Shown piece after piece: positions 20,519 to 29,404 of a stretch of DNA of 63,552 nucleotides. The stretch comes from Thiotrichaceae bacterium. GTDB taxonomy: Bacteria; Pseudomonadota; Gammaproteobacteria; Thiotrichales; Thiotrichaceae. The stretch lies in NCBI GenBank assembly GCA_015490895.1, contig WFWY01000159.1:1-63552 (forward strand), in the 5' to 3' direction. The translations under genes were made by a program, and so were the position numbers. The notes below the pieces were generated by a model. The model was not told the DNA's origin. It was given only the letters and a program-made list of their open reading frames with translations, and ran no database searches. Positions within the stretch are counted from its first letter, which is position 1. Each line of letters begins with the position of its first letter.

Positions 20519-21544
20519 ATGTCAGAACGGTATGATATTGCAGTAGTCGGTGCCACAGGTGCAGTGGGTGAAACCATGTTGTCCATTTTGGCGGAGCGTG
20601 AGTTTCCGGTGGGTAAGGTTTATGCTCTGGCGAGTGAACGCTCAGTAGGCAAGCCGGTGCAGTTTGGTAACAAAACATTGCGCGTGGAAGATCTGGCAAC
20701 ATTTGATTTTTCCAGGGTGCAGATAGGCCTGTTTTCTCCCGGTGGTGCGGTTTCCGCCAAGTATGCCCCGAAAGCCGCCGCAGCAGGCTGTATTGTCATT
20801 GATAATACAGCACATTTTCGCTACGACGATGATATTCCGCTGGTTGTGCCAGAGGTCAATCCTCATGCCATTGCTGGCTATAAAAATCGCGGTATTATCG
20901 CTAACCCAAACTGTTCCACCATTCAAATGCTGGTGGCACTAAAACCCATTCATGATGCTGCCAAAATTACACGTATCAATGTGGCGACTTACCAGGCTGT
21001 TTCTGGTACAGGTAAACCCGCGATTGAAGAGTTGGCAGCACAGACTGCTAAATTACTAAACGGACAGCCGACTGATGCACCCAGGGTTTACCCTCACCAA
21101 ATCGCTTTTAATGCGATTCCACAGATAGATGTGTTTATGGATAACGGCTATACCAGGGAAGAAATGAAGATGGTCTGGGAAACCCATAAAATCCTGGAAG
21201 ATGAAGATATTCAGGTGAATCCGACAGCGGTTCGTATTCCTGTGTTCTATGGTCACTCTGAAGCGGTGCATATTGAAACCAGAGAAAAATTGACGGCAGA
21301 TCAGGTGAAGGAATTGTTGAGTCGGCAGGAAGGTATTGTGGTTGTTGATGAGCGTAAGGATGGTGGCTATCCGTCTGCGATTGCTAATGGTGCCAATTCT
21401 GATCCCGTTTATGTGGGTAGAATTCGTGAGGATATCTCTCACCCTACGGGTATTGATATGTGGGTGGTCGCTGATAATGTCCGTAAGGGCGCGGCCTTAA
21501 ACAGTATTCAAATTGCTGAGTACCTGATTAAGAATTACATGTAA
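20519..21544 (+). CDS. asd: Aspartate-semialdehyde dehydrogenase
   Basis: Asd reduces aspartyl phosphate to aspartate semialdehyde for lysine, threonine, methionine and diaminopimelate. The 341-residue protein has the NADP-binding VGATGAVGETM, the catalytic Cys in IANPNCSTIQM (about residue 131) and the substrate-binding His in VPVFYGHSEAVH-like IPVFYGHSEAV. It directly follows leuB, an association common in gammaproteobacteria (leuB-asd). dapA, further down the same pathway, is at 59974. A GGTTG/CAACC hairpin at 21558-21585 lies just after the stop. Confidence 0.98.
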   Translation: MSERYDIAVVGATGAVGETMLSILAEREFPVGKVYALASERSVGKPVQFGNKTLRVEDLATFDFSRVQIGLFSPGGAVSAKYAPKAAAAGCIVIDNTAHFRYDDDIPLVVPEVNPHAIAGYKNRGIIANPNCSTIQMLVALKPIHDAAKITRINVATYQAVSGTGKPAIEELAAQTAKLLNGQPTDAPRVYPHQIAFNAIPQIDVFMDNGYTREEMKMVWETHKILEDEDIQVNPTAVRIPVFYGHSEAVHIETREKLTADQVKELLSRQEGIVVVDERKDGGYPSAIANGANSDPVYVGRIREDISHPTGIDMWVVADNVRKGAALNSIQIAEYLIKNYM

Positions 21545-21616
21545 TATAAGCAGGTAGGTTGGTGCTCCGTGCTTCAGCGTCAACCGGCGAGATTGTCTTC
21601 TCACTATGCTCTTTTA

Positions 21617-21777
21617 AGGAGCCTCTGATCAAGTCCCAATCGTTTTTCTGAGGCTGAAACATCGCCATTTTTTCGCTATAAAAGTGACCAATAGAATGAC
21701 TATTGCTAACTTTTCTATCAAAAAACTGACGAATTTCATCTCACAGAAAATTCGACCGGACTTAATCAGAGGCTCCT
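21617..21777 (+). mobile_element. MITE-like element, copy 1
   Basis: A 161-bp element with terminal inverted repeats AGGAGCCTCTGATCAAGTC and GACTTAATCAGAGGCTCCT, flanked on both sides by TA (21615-21616, 21778-21779). The centre is an imperfect hairpin around AAAGTGACCAATAG/CTATTGCTAACTTT. It encodes no protein. The TA flanks fit transposition by an IS630/Tc1-type enzyme in trans. Copies at 29193 and 38173 are in the opposite orientation. Confidence 0.8.
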
Positions 21778-21838
21778 TATACAAATGTATGGCAAATTTT
21801 AGTGAACAAAGGGAAACTACCTGGTTTACCCTCGCATT

Positions 21839-21994
21839 GCCCGATAGCTGCGTCACCTACAGGGATGCAGGCGGGGAGAGAGCAGGAAGTGGTAGTTTTG
21901 AAAGTGCTCATTTATGTTTTATAAACTGTGATTTCGCCTTGCTCTTGAACAAAATAGAGAGCAGTCTGAACAATTACAGGTTATGCTGAATTGT
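21839..21994 (+). repeat. Dispersed repeat family B, copy 3
   Basis: The segment runs from GCCCGATAGCTGCGTC through CTACAGGGATGCAGG, AAAGTGCTCATTTAT and GCTCTTGAAC to ATGCTGAATTGTTG. It is the longest copy and overlaps the matches of all others (12799, 16089, 43929). It lies 60 bp after the MITE-like element. The rest of the gap up to cbbL is the cbb promoter region. Confidence 0.65.
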
Positions 21995-22060
21995 TGCAAC
22001 AAGGCAACTAACCCTACATTTGCACCATAGATAAAGCAACAACTTGCATAACTATAATTT

Positions 22061-22154
22061 TTGCTTATGTTAAACCATGATTTATTTTAGTGTTACTTAT
22101 GTGTTAACTGGTGCAAACTACGCCGACTTGCCAGAGGTCGTATACGGCCTCTGG
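22061..22154 (+). promoter_or_regulatory. cbbL promoter and leader palindrome (tentative)
   Basis: TTGCTT (22061-22066) and TATTTT (22083-22088), 16 bp apart, are the best -35/-10 pair I see. Downstream, CCAGAGG (22131-22137) and CCTCTGG (22148-22154) flank a self-complementary CGTATACG, making an almost perfect 24-bp palindrome that could be a leader hairpin or a binding site. A CbbR site (T-N11-A) is expected here, but several AT-rich matches exist and I cannot choose. Confidence 0.35.
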
Positions 22155-22205
22155 TATGTCAACAGACATTTTTAACTTACTCCACTTTATAAAGAGGATA
22201 GATAT

Positions 22206-23627
22206 ATGGCAGTTAAGCAATATGATGCGGGTGTAAAAGAATACCGCGAAACATATTGGATGCCTGAATACACTCCAAAAGAGACTGATATTCTGGCATG
22301 TTTTAAAGTAACCCCACAGGATGGTGTGCCTCGTGAAGAAGTTGCAGCGGCAGTTGCGGCAGAATCTTCAACAGGTACCTGGACTACAGTATGGACGGAT
22401 CTGTTAACGGATCTTGATTACTATAAAGGTCGTGCATACGCTATCGAAGATGTGCCTGGAGACGATACCTGTTTCTATGCATTCATTGCATACCCGATTG
22501 ACCTTTTTGAAGAAGGTTCTGTGGTTAATGTTATGACGTCACTGGTGGGTAATGTATTTGGATTTAAGGCATTGCGTGCATTGCGCCTTGAAGATATTCG
22601 ATTCCCCATCGCATACGTATTGACGTGTAATGGGCCACCACAAGGTATCCAGGTTGAGCGTGATCTGTTAAATAAATACGGCCGTCCTCTGCTTGGTTGT
22701 ACGATCAAACCCAAGCTGGGCCTTTCTGCCAAGAACTACGGACGTGCTTGTTATGAAGGTCTGCGTGGCGGACTTGACTTCACCAAAGATGATGAAAATG
22801 TAAACTCTCAGCCATTTATGCGTTGGAGACATCGTTTTGATTTTGTTATGGAAGCTATCCATAAAGCAGAAGCAGAAACAGGTGAGCGTAAAGGTCACTA
22901 TCTGAATGTGACTGCCCCAACTTCTGATGAAATGATGAAGCGTGCGGAGTATGCAAAAGAGATTGGTGCTCCCATCATCATGCATGACTACATCACTGGT
23001 GGCTGGGCGGCAAATACGCAATTAGCACAATGGTGTCAGGACAACGGTATGTTGTTACACATTCACCGTGCCATGCACGCAGTACTTGATCGTAACCCGC
23101 ACCACGGTATCCATTTCCGTGTTTTGACCAAGATCTTGCGTCTGTCAGGTGGTGACCATCTGCACTCAGGTACCGTTGTTGGTAAACTGGAAGGTGACCG
23201 TGAAGCAACACTGGGCTGGATTGACACCATGCGTGATTCCTATATCAAAGAAGATCGTTCACGCGGTCTCTTCTTTGATCAGGATTGGGGTTCAATGCCA
23301 GGCGTATTACCCGTAGCCTCTGGTGGTATCCATGTATGGCACATGCCTGCACTGGTTAATATTTTTGGTGATGATTCTGTTCTACAGTTTGGTGGTGGCA
23401 CCTTGGGTCACCCATGGGGCAACGCAGCAGGTGCTGCGGCTAACCGGGTTGCGGTCGAGGCTTGTGTTGAAGCTCGCAATATGGGTCGTGAGCTTGAAAA
23501 AGAAGGTAAGGATATTCTTACTGCAGCTGCAAAGCATAGCCCTGAGTTGGCGGCAGCGATGGAAACCTGGAAAGAAATCAAGTTCGAATTCGATACTGTT
23601 GACAAGCTGGACGTAGCACACAAGTAA
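22206..23627 (+). CDS. cbbL: RuBisCO large subunit, form IA
   Basis: The 473-residue large subunit fixes CO2 onto ribulose 1,5-bisphosphate. Active-site elements: TIKPK (Lys168), [10 protein letters not shown] with the carbamylated Lys194 and the metal ligands Asp196/Glu197, HIHRAMHA, and [10 protein letters not shown]. Length and the N-terminal [19 protein letters not shown] type are those of form IA enzymes of sulfur-oxidising proteobacteria. AAAGAGGAT lies upstream of ATG 22206. There are no carboxysome shell genes next to it, so this is a non-carboxysomal operon with cbbQ and cbbO as activase partners. Confidence 0.99.
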   Translation: MAVKQYDAGVKEYRETYWMPEYTPKETDILACFKVTPQDGVPREEVAAAVAAESSTGTWTTVWTDLLTDLDYYKGRAYAIEDVPGDDTCFYAFIAYPIDLFEEGSVVNVMTSLVGNVFGFKALRALRLEDIRFPIAYVLTCNGPPQGIQVERDLLNKYGRPLLGCTIKPKLGLSAKNYGRACYEGLRGGLDFTKDDENVNSQPFMRWRHRFDFVMEAIHKAEAETGERKGHYLNVTAPTSDEMMKRAEYAKEIGAPIIMHDYITGGWAANTQLAQWCQDNGMLLHIHRAMHAVLDRNPHHGIHFRVLTKILRLSGGDHLHSGTVVGKLEGDREATLGWIDTMRDSYIKEDRSRGLFFDQDWGSMPGVLPVASGGIHVWHMPALVNIFGDDSVLQFGGGTLGHPWGNAAGAAANRVAVEACVEARNMGRELEKEGKDILTAAAKHSPELAAAMETWKEIKFEFDTVDKLDVAHK

Positions 23628-23651
23628 CTATATAGATCTATCTGTCCCGGT

Positions 23652-23674
23652 TGTGGTGACCTGGTGTCACCACA
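23652..23674 (+). other. Intercistronic hairpin between cbbL and cbbS
   Basis: TGTGGTGAC and GTCACCACA are perfect complements around CTGGT. No T-run follows. It could protect the cbbL 3' end after processing or tune the cbbL:cbbS ratio. Confidence 0.6.
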
Positions 23675-23739
23675 GCTTGCGTACGGGTAGGCTCATAATT
23701 TACTGTACCGAATATATATTTTTTATTGGAGAAAACACT

Positions 23740-24096
23740 ATGAGTGACGTGCAAGATTATGCATCAAGCTTAAGTAACGCAGCGAGCCGTAAATTTGAGA
23801 CATTCTCTTATTTGCCATCACTGTCAGAAGAACAAACGCGCACCCAGATCCAGTATATCCTGGACAAGGGCTGGAATCCTGTGATTGAACACACAGAGCC
23901 TGAGAATGCGAATAGTCACTATTGGTACATGTGGAAGCTTCCCATGTTTGGTGAGACAGATGTTGACAATGTTCTTAAAGAAATTGAAGCATGCAAGGCT
24001 GCTCACCCTAAAAACCATATTCGCCTGTTAGGTCTTGACAACTTTGCACAGTGTGCAGGTGCGGCAATGGTTATCTATAGAGGTGAGACTGTATAA
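23740..24096 (+). CDS. cbbS: RuBisCO small subunit
   Basis: The 118-residue small subunit caps the L8 core. It contains the conserved [13 protein letters not shown] segment, [26 protein letters not shown] and a C-terminal strand VIYRGE. ATG 23740 has TTGGAG nine bases upstream; an upstream in-frame start at 23653 would run through the intercistronic hairpin and is rejected. Confidence 0.98.
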   Translation: MSDVQDYASSLSNAASRKFETFSYLPSLSEEQTRTQIQYILDKGWNPVIEHTEPENANSHYWYMWKLPMFGETDVDNVLKEIEACKAAHPKNHIRLLGLDNFAQCAGAAMVIYRGETV

Positions 24097-24113
24097 CTTA
24101 CGGTTAAGCCTGT

Positions 24114-24151
24114 AAGCCCTGTTCTTCTGATATTGAGGTTCAGGGCTTTTT
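24114..24151 (+). terminator. Terminator-like hairpin after cbbS
   Basis: AAGCCCTG (24114-24121) pairs with CAGGGCTT (24141-24148) and is followed by TTT, with a 19-base loop. It probably lets most transcripts end after cbbLS while some read on into the activase genes. Confidence 0.7.
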
Positions 24152-24190
24152 CAAACTTCTCGAACCCTGTCCTTATTTAGACTAACGACT

Positions 24191-24508
24191 ATGTCAAAAT
24201 CAAAACCAGATCGCTATGTTGGAATAGACAAGGATATTAACGGTGGTATGACAACTATCGGTAAAATTATCCGTGATGCATGGGTATTTGAGCTTATTCC
24301 TGATACAGAAACCTGCGAAGGCTGGAATTTGGCGGGTATTGATGCATTGTTGCAGAAAGTCAATGATGAATGGGATAAGTATGGCTGTCTGGTTAGCAAC
24401 CTCCCCGAACCTTTGTTCGAGCGTCACCGTCGCATTCATGGTGAAGCATTTGAGCAGGCCAGGGCTGCGGGATGGTCAGGAGATGATGAGACCTATGGGG
24501 AGGAGTAA
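24191..24508 (+). CDS. Unknown small protein between cbbS and cbbQ
   Basis: I do not recognise this 105-residue protein as a named family. It is acidic at the C-terminus (DDETYGEE), has no signal peptide or membrane segment, and carries a compact core with two Trp-centred segments (RDAWVFELIPDTETCEGWNL, NDEWDKYGCLVSNLP) and a basic helix (RHRRIHGEAFEQARAAGW). Codon use resembles its neighbours. Position in a cbbLS-x-cbbQO operon suggests a role in RuBisCO assembly, activation or regulation, by context alone. It follows a terminator-like hairpin and precedes a 183-bp AT-rich gap that includes the palindrome AGATATTTAAATATCT at 24531. Confidence 0.75.
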   Translation: MSKSKPDRYVGIDKDINGGMTTIGKIIRDAWVFELIPDTETCEGWNLAGIDALLQKVNDEWDKYGCLVSNLPEPLFERHRRIHGEAFEQARAAGWSGDDETYGEE

Positions 24509-24691
24509 GTAATAATAAGGAATAATGGTGAGATATTTAAATATCTAATAGTAAATAGTATAAGCTATAAAAAAACAGCTATTGATATTCTTTATAAAAG
24601 TTTGGGTTCCAAAAAGTAAAATCGTAACTTGCCCGAGCACTTATCAAGACTATCTAAATCATAACCATCATGCAAAATATGGAATTACACT

Positions 24692-25507
24692 ATGTCTGAT
24701 TTAACAGTAGATCCACAACAGTACGTCATCAATAAAGAGCCTTATTACGAAGAGGTGAATACCGAAATATCCCTTTATGAAGCCGCTTATGGTGTGCGTA
24801 TGCCCATGATGCTCAAGGGGCCAACGGGCTGTGGTAAATCCCGTTTTGTGGAATACATGGCCTGGAAATTAAAAAAGCCACTCATTACGGTAGCCTGTAA
24901 TGAAGATATGACCGCGTCCGATCTGGTGGGCCGATTCCTGCTGGATAAAGATGGCACGAAATGGCAAGACGGCCCGTTAACTACGGCGGCACGCATCGGC
25001 GCGATCTGTTATCTGGATGAAGTTGTTGAAGCGCGTCAGGATACCACGGTTGTGATTCACCCCTTAACCGATCATCGCCGCACATTGCCTCTGGATAAAA
25101 AAGGTGAATTAGTTGAAGCACATCCTGATTTTCAGCTAGTTATATCCTACAACCCTGGCTATCAAAGCTTGATGAAAGATCTCAAGCAATCCACGAAGCA
25201 GCGCTTTGGTGGTTTGGACTTTGATTACCCGGAAGAAGAGCTTGAGGTTTCGATTGTTTCAAAAGAAGCAGGTATTGACGTTGAAACGGCTGGCAAGCTG
25301 GTGCAAATTGCTCACCGTGCCCGTAACCTGAAAGGCCATGGCCTGGACGAAGGTATTTCTACCCGTCTGCTGGTTTATGCAGCACAGCTTATTGGCAGTG
25401 GAGTAGATGCTGAAGTTGCCTGTAGTATGACAATGGTTACACCATTGACTGATGACCCTGATATGCGTGATACCTTGAATGCAGCGGTACAAACGTTCTT
25501 TGGCTAA
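24692..25507 (+). CDS. cbbQ: CbbQ, MoxR-type AAA+ RuBisCO activase subunit
   Basis: CbbQ is a hexameric AAA+ ATPase that, with CbbO, remodels inhibited RuBisCO. The 271-residue protein has Walker A GPTGCGKS (43-50), Walker B ICYLDEVVEAR and the sensor region ISYNPGYQ, all as in the CbbQ/NirQ/NorQ group of MoxR ATPases. The link to cbbL settles CbbQ over NorQ. It is 62 bp before cbbO. Confidence 0.96.
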   Translation: MSDLTVDPQQYVINKEPYYEEVNTEISLYEAAYGVRMPMMLKGPTGCGKSRFVEYMAWKLKKPLITVACNEDMTASDLVGRFLLDKDGTKWQDGPLTTAARIGAICYLDEVVEARQDTTVVIHPLTDHRRTLPLDKKGELVEAHPDFQLVISYNPGYQSLMKDLKQSTKQRFGGLDFDYPEEELEVSIVSKEAGIDVETAGKLVQIAHRARNLKGHGLDEGISTRLLVYAAQLIGSGVDAEVACSMTMVTPLTDDPDMRDTLNAAVQTFFG

Positions 25508-25568
25508 TTTGGCTGCTGCTGACGTAAAAACCGCAAATTAAAGAATCATTAAGCGACGGAAATTATAG

Positions 25569-27926
25569 ATGCCCTCTATTCAGCTAGAAGATTACGCAGA
25601 ATTTCTGGAGAAAGCCGCACCTGAGGTGAAAGATGTACTGGAAGGTACTTTCCATGATGCGGCTCGTATCATGTCACCATCAGGTCTTGAAGACTATATG
25701 GATGGTGGCAAGGCTCTGTGTCAACTGGGTCGAGGACACGATCTGGTGGTGACGTATCTGGAAGAAATGCCACTGGTCGTCAAGGAATGTGGCGAAGATA
25801 TCATTCCGGATGTGATATCGGCAGCCATGAAACTGTCCTCTATGACATCTGGCGAAGTGATTTCCTTATTGATGGCCAGCCTGCCAACAGCATCACGGCG
25901 CCTGGGTGATGCCTCTCTGGTGCGTGGCTACCTGACACTGATTCATCAGCTTGCATCTACCGCAGCACGTGGTTTACGACCCATGCTGAATCATATTGAT
26001 GAGTTGCTTTCCAAGCTGACTTTGAGTGGCTTGCGTCGTTGGGCAAACTTTGGTGCCCAGGCCTATCGCCGGGATTTTAATAATCTAACCGCATACTTTA
26101 ATCTGGAGTCCCAGGACAGCCGCGCCATGCTTGAAAAAGAGCGTAGAGGCGTGCTGTTTGTTAAGGTACAACGCAAGCTTAACTTCTATTTGCGTGCTTT
26201 GTGGGGTCGGGATTTCTTCTTGCGTCCCACCGGGGCTGATTTTGCAGACTTTCGCCCATATGTAGAAAATCATATTTTATATCTGCCTGATGCCGTCGAT
26301 GCTGTCGGTGCGAAAGATAACCGTATTGCAGGACTGGAGCTTTATCGTGCGACTGCTGCACATATGGCCTCTCATTTATGCTATTCCACGAGTTCTATTT
26401 CAGGTGAGGAACTGAGTCCTGCACAGATGTTCTTTATTGGTATGCTGGAAGATGCGCGTGTGGAATATAAAGCGGCTAATGCATTTCCAGGTCTGAAAAC
26501 ACTGTGGCGTTCACTCATGGAAATTGAGTATGAGGAGCCTATAGAGCATGAAAGTGTCGCAGTACTGGAGCATCTGGCGCTTATGTTGCTGGATAGTAGT
26601 GTGACCTCCGGTGATACAGAATTGAATGCTTTCGCCAAAAAATTCCATGATGAGATTGAAGCCAACCAGGACGATAACCATTTTTCCTGGTTGCTAGGTA
26701 TGGAGCTATTCAACTTGTTTAGCGCTCGTAAAGCAGTACCTAGTCTGAGGATTCTTGAGCGTCATCGTATTCCTTACAGGGATGATAATCGTATTGTCTG
26801 GCACTTTGCTGAATTTGACTGGGATGTTGGCTTTGAGTATGTGGCTGCCAGTCAGCGTCAGGTGCGTAAGTATGTCAGCGCCATTGAAATGGCCAATGAA
26901 GTGGATTGTGAACTGGCAGGTGATGATGCCCAGGAAATATGGGTTTGTGAAACCAACCTTCGCCCCTATGAAGATGATTTGACGGATGAGCAGGTCAGTT
27001 TTAATGATATGTGGGGTAAAGAGCCTATTTCGGATCCTTTCCATTACCAGGAATGGGATTACCAGATACAGCTGCACCGACCTGACTGGGTAACAGTCTT
27101 TGAGCGTAGACAGCCAAAGGGTGACCCTGAGCAGATTGATACTATTCTCACGGAATACAAGCCAGTTGCACATCGTATCAAGCAGATCATCGACCTGTTG
27201 ACACCCGCAGGTGTGCAGCGGCAACGGGGTCTCGAAGATGGAGATGAAATTGACATTAATGCCGCTGTTGATGCCATGATTTCCATTCGTATGGGTGAGC
27301 AGCCGAATCCGCGTATTACTATGCGTAATGTACTGAAAACGCGTGACCTGTGTGTGGCTGTATTGCTTGATCTGTCTGAGTCAACTAATGAGAAAATGGC
27401 AGGTTCTGAAAAGACCGTGCTGGAGCTGACCCGTGAAGCAGCCACGTTGGTGGCAACTGCTATTGAAGGCATTGGTGATCCCTTTGCTGTACATGGCTTT
27501 GCTTCTGATGGTCGCCACGATGTACAGTATTACCGATTCAAGGACTTTAATCAGCACTTTGATGATGAGGCCAAGTCACGCCTTGCCGGTATGAGGGGTG
27601 GCCTTTCTACCCGTATGGGAGGGGCTTTGCGCCATGCAGGCCATCATTTGTTAAAACAACAGGAGAAACGCAAGTTAATTCTGCTGGTCACCGATGGCGA
27701 GCCTGCGGATATTGATGAGCGTGATCCACAGCATTTGCGCCACGACACCAAAAAGGCCGTTGAAGAGTTATATACCAGTGGTGTGCTGACCTATTGCTTA
27801 ACGCTGGATCCGAATGCAGATAGCTATGTCAAGCGTATTTTTGGCGAGAACAATTATACGGTCATTGATCATGTTGATCGTTTGCCTGAGCAGCTACCCT
27901 TGCTCTTTGCTAATTTGACCAAATAA
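25569..27926 (+). CDS. cbbO: CbbO, VWA-domain RuBisCO activase adaptor
   Basis: CbbO couples the CbbQ ring to RuBisCO. The 785-residue protein has a long alpha-helical N-terminal region and a C-terminal von Willebrand A domain (about 590-780) with a MIDAS motif DLSES (in VLLDLSESTNE, near residue 600), a conserved Thr in the STRMGGALRHAG segment and LVTDGEP. Full length for the family. Last gene of the cbb operon. Confidence 0.95.
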   Translation: MPSIQLEDYAEFLEKAAPEVKDVLEGTFHDAARIMSPSGLEDYMDGGKALCQLGRGHDLVVTYLEEMPLVVKECGEDIIPDVISAAMKLSSMTSGEVISLLMASLPTASRRLGDASLVRGYLTLIHQLASTAARGLRPMLNHIDELLSKLTLSGLRRWANFGAQAYRRDFNNLTAYFNLESQDSRAMLEKERRGVLFVKVQRKLNFYLRALWGRDFFLRPTGADFADFRPYVENHILYLPDAVDAVGAKDNRIAGLELYRATAAHMASHLCYSTSSISGEELSPAQMFFIGMLEDARVEYKAANAFPGLKTLWRSLMEIEYEEPIEHESVAVLEHLALMLLDSSVTSGDTELNAFAKKFHDEIEANQDDNHFSWLLGMELFNLFSARKAVPSLRILERHRIPYRDDNRIVWHFAEFDWDVGFEYVAASQRQVRKYVSAIEMANEVDCELAGDDAQEIWVCETNLRPYEDDLTDEQVSFNDMWGKEPISDPFHYQEWDYQIQLHRPDWVTVFERRQPKGDPEQIDTILTEYKPVAHRIKQIIDLLTPAGVQRQRGLEDGDEIDINAAVDAMISIRMGEQPNPRITMRNVLKTRDLCVAVLLDLSESTNEKMAGSEKTVLELTREAATLVATAIEGIGDPFAVHGFASDGRHDVQYYRFKDFNQHFDDEAKSRLAGMRGGLSTRMGGALRHAGHHLLKQQEKRKLILLVTDGEPADIDERDPQHLRHDTKKAVEELYTSGVLTYCLTLDPNADSYVKRIFGENNYTVIDHVDRLPEQLPLLFANLTK

Positions 27927-28024
27927 ATTTTAAAGGCTTGTATCATAGCGTTGCTTTCTGCTAGTATTCCCGCTCTTAAAATTTGTCAAACAGAACATTA
28001 AACAGAACTATAGAGGATCTTCCC

Positions 28025-28273
28025 ATGAAGGCCGGCATTCATCCAAATTACAGAGAAGTTGTGTTTCAGGACTTGAACGCAGATTTTTCTATCCTGACGC
28101 GCTCAACGATTGAGACCAAAGATACCATTCAATGGGAAGATGGCAATGAGTACCCACTGGTTAAAGTGGAAACATCCAGTCATTCACACCCATTTTATAC
28201 GGGCAAGCAGAGTCTTAACTCGTCTGCGGGTCAAGTTGACAAGTTCAACCAGCGTTACGGTAAGAAGAAGTAA
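28025..28273 (+). CDS. rpmE2: Ribosomal protein L31 type B
   Basis: The 82-residue protein begins [16 protein letters not shown] and ends [11 protein letters not shown], typical of type B L31. It has no cysteines, so it is the zinc-free paralogue that many bacteria use when zinc is scarce. ATG 28025 is chosen over an upstream in-frame start. TTGTAT (27951 region) and TAGTAT about 18 bp apart could be its promoter; I do not see a convincing Zur box. Confidence 0.94.
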   Translation: MKAGIHPNYREVVFQDLNADFSILTRSTIETKDTIQWEDGNEYPLVKVETSSHSHPFYTGKQSLNSSAGQVDKFNQRYGKKK

Positions 28274-28288
28274 GTGGTATAGTATGTC

Positions 28289-29092
28289 ATGCGTTTTATA
28301 ACGTATGTTGTCTTGCTAAAAAAGGTGCTCCTGTTGAGCACCTTTTTTATTGGTGCATGGGTCAATGCGATAGCGAGTGTCGATAGTGCCTGCATAAAAC
28401 CGGATAGAGGACGAGAGTCGGTACAGGTAAAATGGGTCTATGATGGCGATACGGTAAAACTCACGGATCAGCGAAAATTGCGTATTATCGGTATTGATGC
28501 GCCAGAAACGGCACACCAGCGGCAGAAAGCGGAGCCTTATGCCGGGCAGGCAACCGAAGCGCTGCGTGAGTTGCTGCTCAGAGATGAATATCGTCTTTTC
28601 ATCCAGCCGGGAAGGCAGCCAAAAGATAAATATGGCCGCCTGCTGGCTCATGCATTTACCCCGCAAGGTGTCAATGTGTCGCAGTGGTTGTTGCAACAGG
28701 GGCTGGCTACCAGCCTTGTTATTCCGCCGAATACGGATTATGTTGACTGTTATCGTCAGGCAGAGCAGCAGGCACAGGCAAGGCAGCTAAAACTCTGGAG
28801 GTTAAAACCCTACCAGCTACAAAATACCGCAAACCTTGACAGAAAATTCACAGGTTATGTGCGCTTGCGTGGAACGGTCAAGCGTGTCAGGCGTCGAAAA
28901 AACAGGATCAGTATAACGCTAGATCATCACGTTTATATTACAATTAAGCGTCCGGACTTGAAGTTATTTCATAACCTGGATAGTGAACACCTCAAAGGGC
29001 GAGCTATTCAGGTCACGGGTATTTTGTATCGACATGGAAAAAAAGCCTATATTCGTGTGCGCCACCCGGTGTATCTGGAGATTATAGAGTGA
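28289..29092 (+). CDS. Exported thermonuclease-like (SNase-fold) protein
   Basis: A staphylococcal-nuclease domain (about residues 45-170) keeps the metal and catalytic signatures DGDTVKL, RIIGIDAPET, and KDKYGRLLAHAF. A hydrophobic N-terminus (ending ASVDSA) predicts export. The C-terminal 80 residues (GYVRLRGTVKRVRRRKNR onwards) look like a basic OB-fold add-on of unknown job. The start is awkward: codons 10-20 coincide with the rpmE2 terminator hairpin (28318-28348). ATG 28289 or GTG 28325 are candidates. It would need read-through or an own promoter. Confidence 0.83.
   Translation: MRFITYVVLLKKVLLLSTFFIGAWVNAIASVDSACIKPDRGRESVQVKWVYDGDTVKLTDQRKLRIIGIDAPETAHQRQKAEPYAGQATEALRELLLRDEYRLFIQPGRQPKDKYGRLLAHAFTPQGVNVSQWLLQQGLATSLVIPPNTDYVDCYRQAEQQAQARQLKLWRLKPYQLQNTANLDRKFTGYVRLRGTVKRVRRRKNRISITLDHHVYITIKRPDLKLFHNLDSEHLKGRAIQVTGILYRHGKKAYIRVRHPVYLEIIE
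28318..28348 (+). terminator. rpmE2 terminator embedded in the nuclease 5' end
   Basis: AAAAAAGGTGCTC and GAGCACCTTTTTT are perfect complements around CTGTT, a textbook terminator 45 bases after the rpmE2 stop. It lies within the signal-peptide codons of the nuclease frame. Confidence 0.85.
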
Positions 29093-29192
29093 GAGCCCGG
29101 TCTTTTGCATCGGAATGTGACTTTATTTCATACAGTACAGTGGAGCCAGGGTTCAGGTTGTGATAATAAGTTTATACTGCTTGTCATGCTCA

Positions 29193-29354
29193 AGGAGGCT
29201 CTGATTAAGTCTGAGTGGAATTTCTCGAATGATAGAATTGTTCAGTTTTTGCTTAAAAATGGCGCTAATCGTCACTCTATTAGGGAGATTTTTAAGCAAA
29301 AAATGGGCGATTCTAGCTTCGAGAAAACCGCTCACGACTTATTCAGAGTCTCCT
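29193..29354 (-). mobile_element. MITE-like element, copy 2
   Basis: A 162-bp copy of the 21617 element in the opposite orientation. Terminal repeats are AGGAGGCTCTGATTAAGTC and GACTTATTCAGAGTCTCCT, flanked by CA on both sides (29191-29192, 29355-29356). The centre can fold into a long hairpin (TTTTTGCTTAAAAAT with ATTTTTAAGCAAAAA). It lies just before the M48 protease gene and creates a spurious N-terminal extension of that frame. Confidence 0.78.
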
Positions 29355-29404
29355 CAAGCAGCATGGACGTTCCGGATACTAAACTAACAAGCTGGAGATT
29401 ATTC

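Noticed and set aside
24692-27926. NorQ/NorD instead of CbbQ/CbbO
   Set aside because: The families are related, but there are no norCB genes and the pair follows cbbLS directly.
29105-29404. N-terminal extension of the M48 protease frame
   Set aside because: It covers the MITE-like element; a lipoprotein signal with its own ribosome-binding site starts at 29405.
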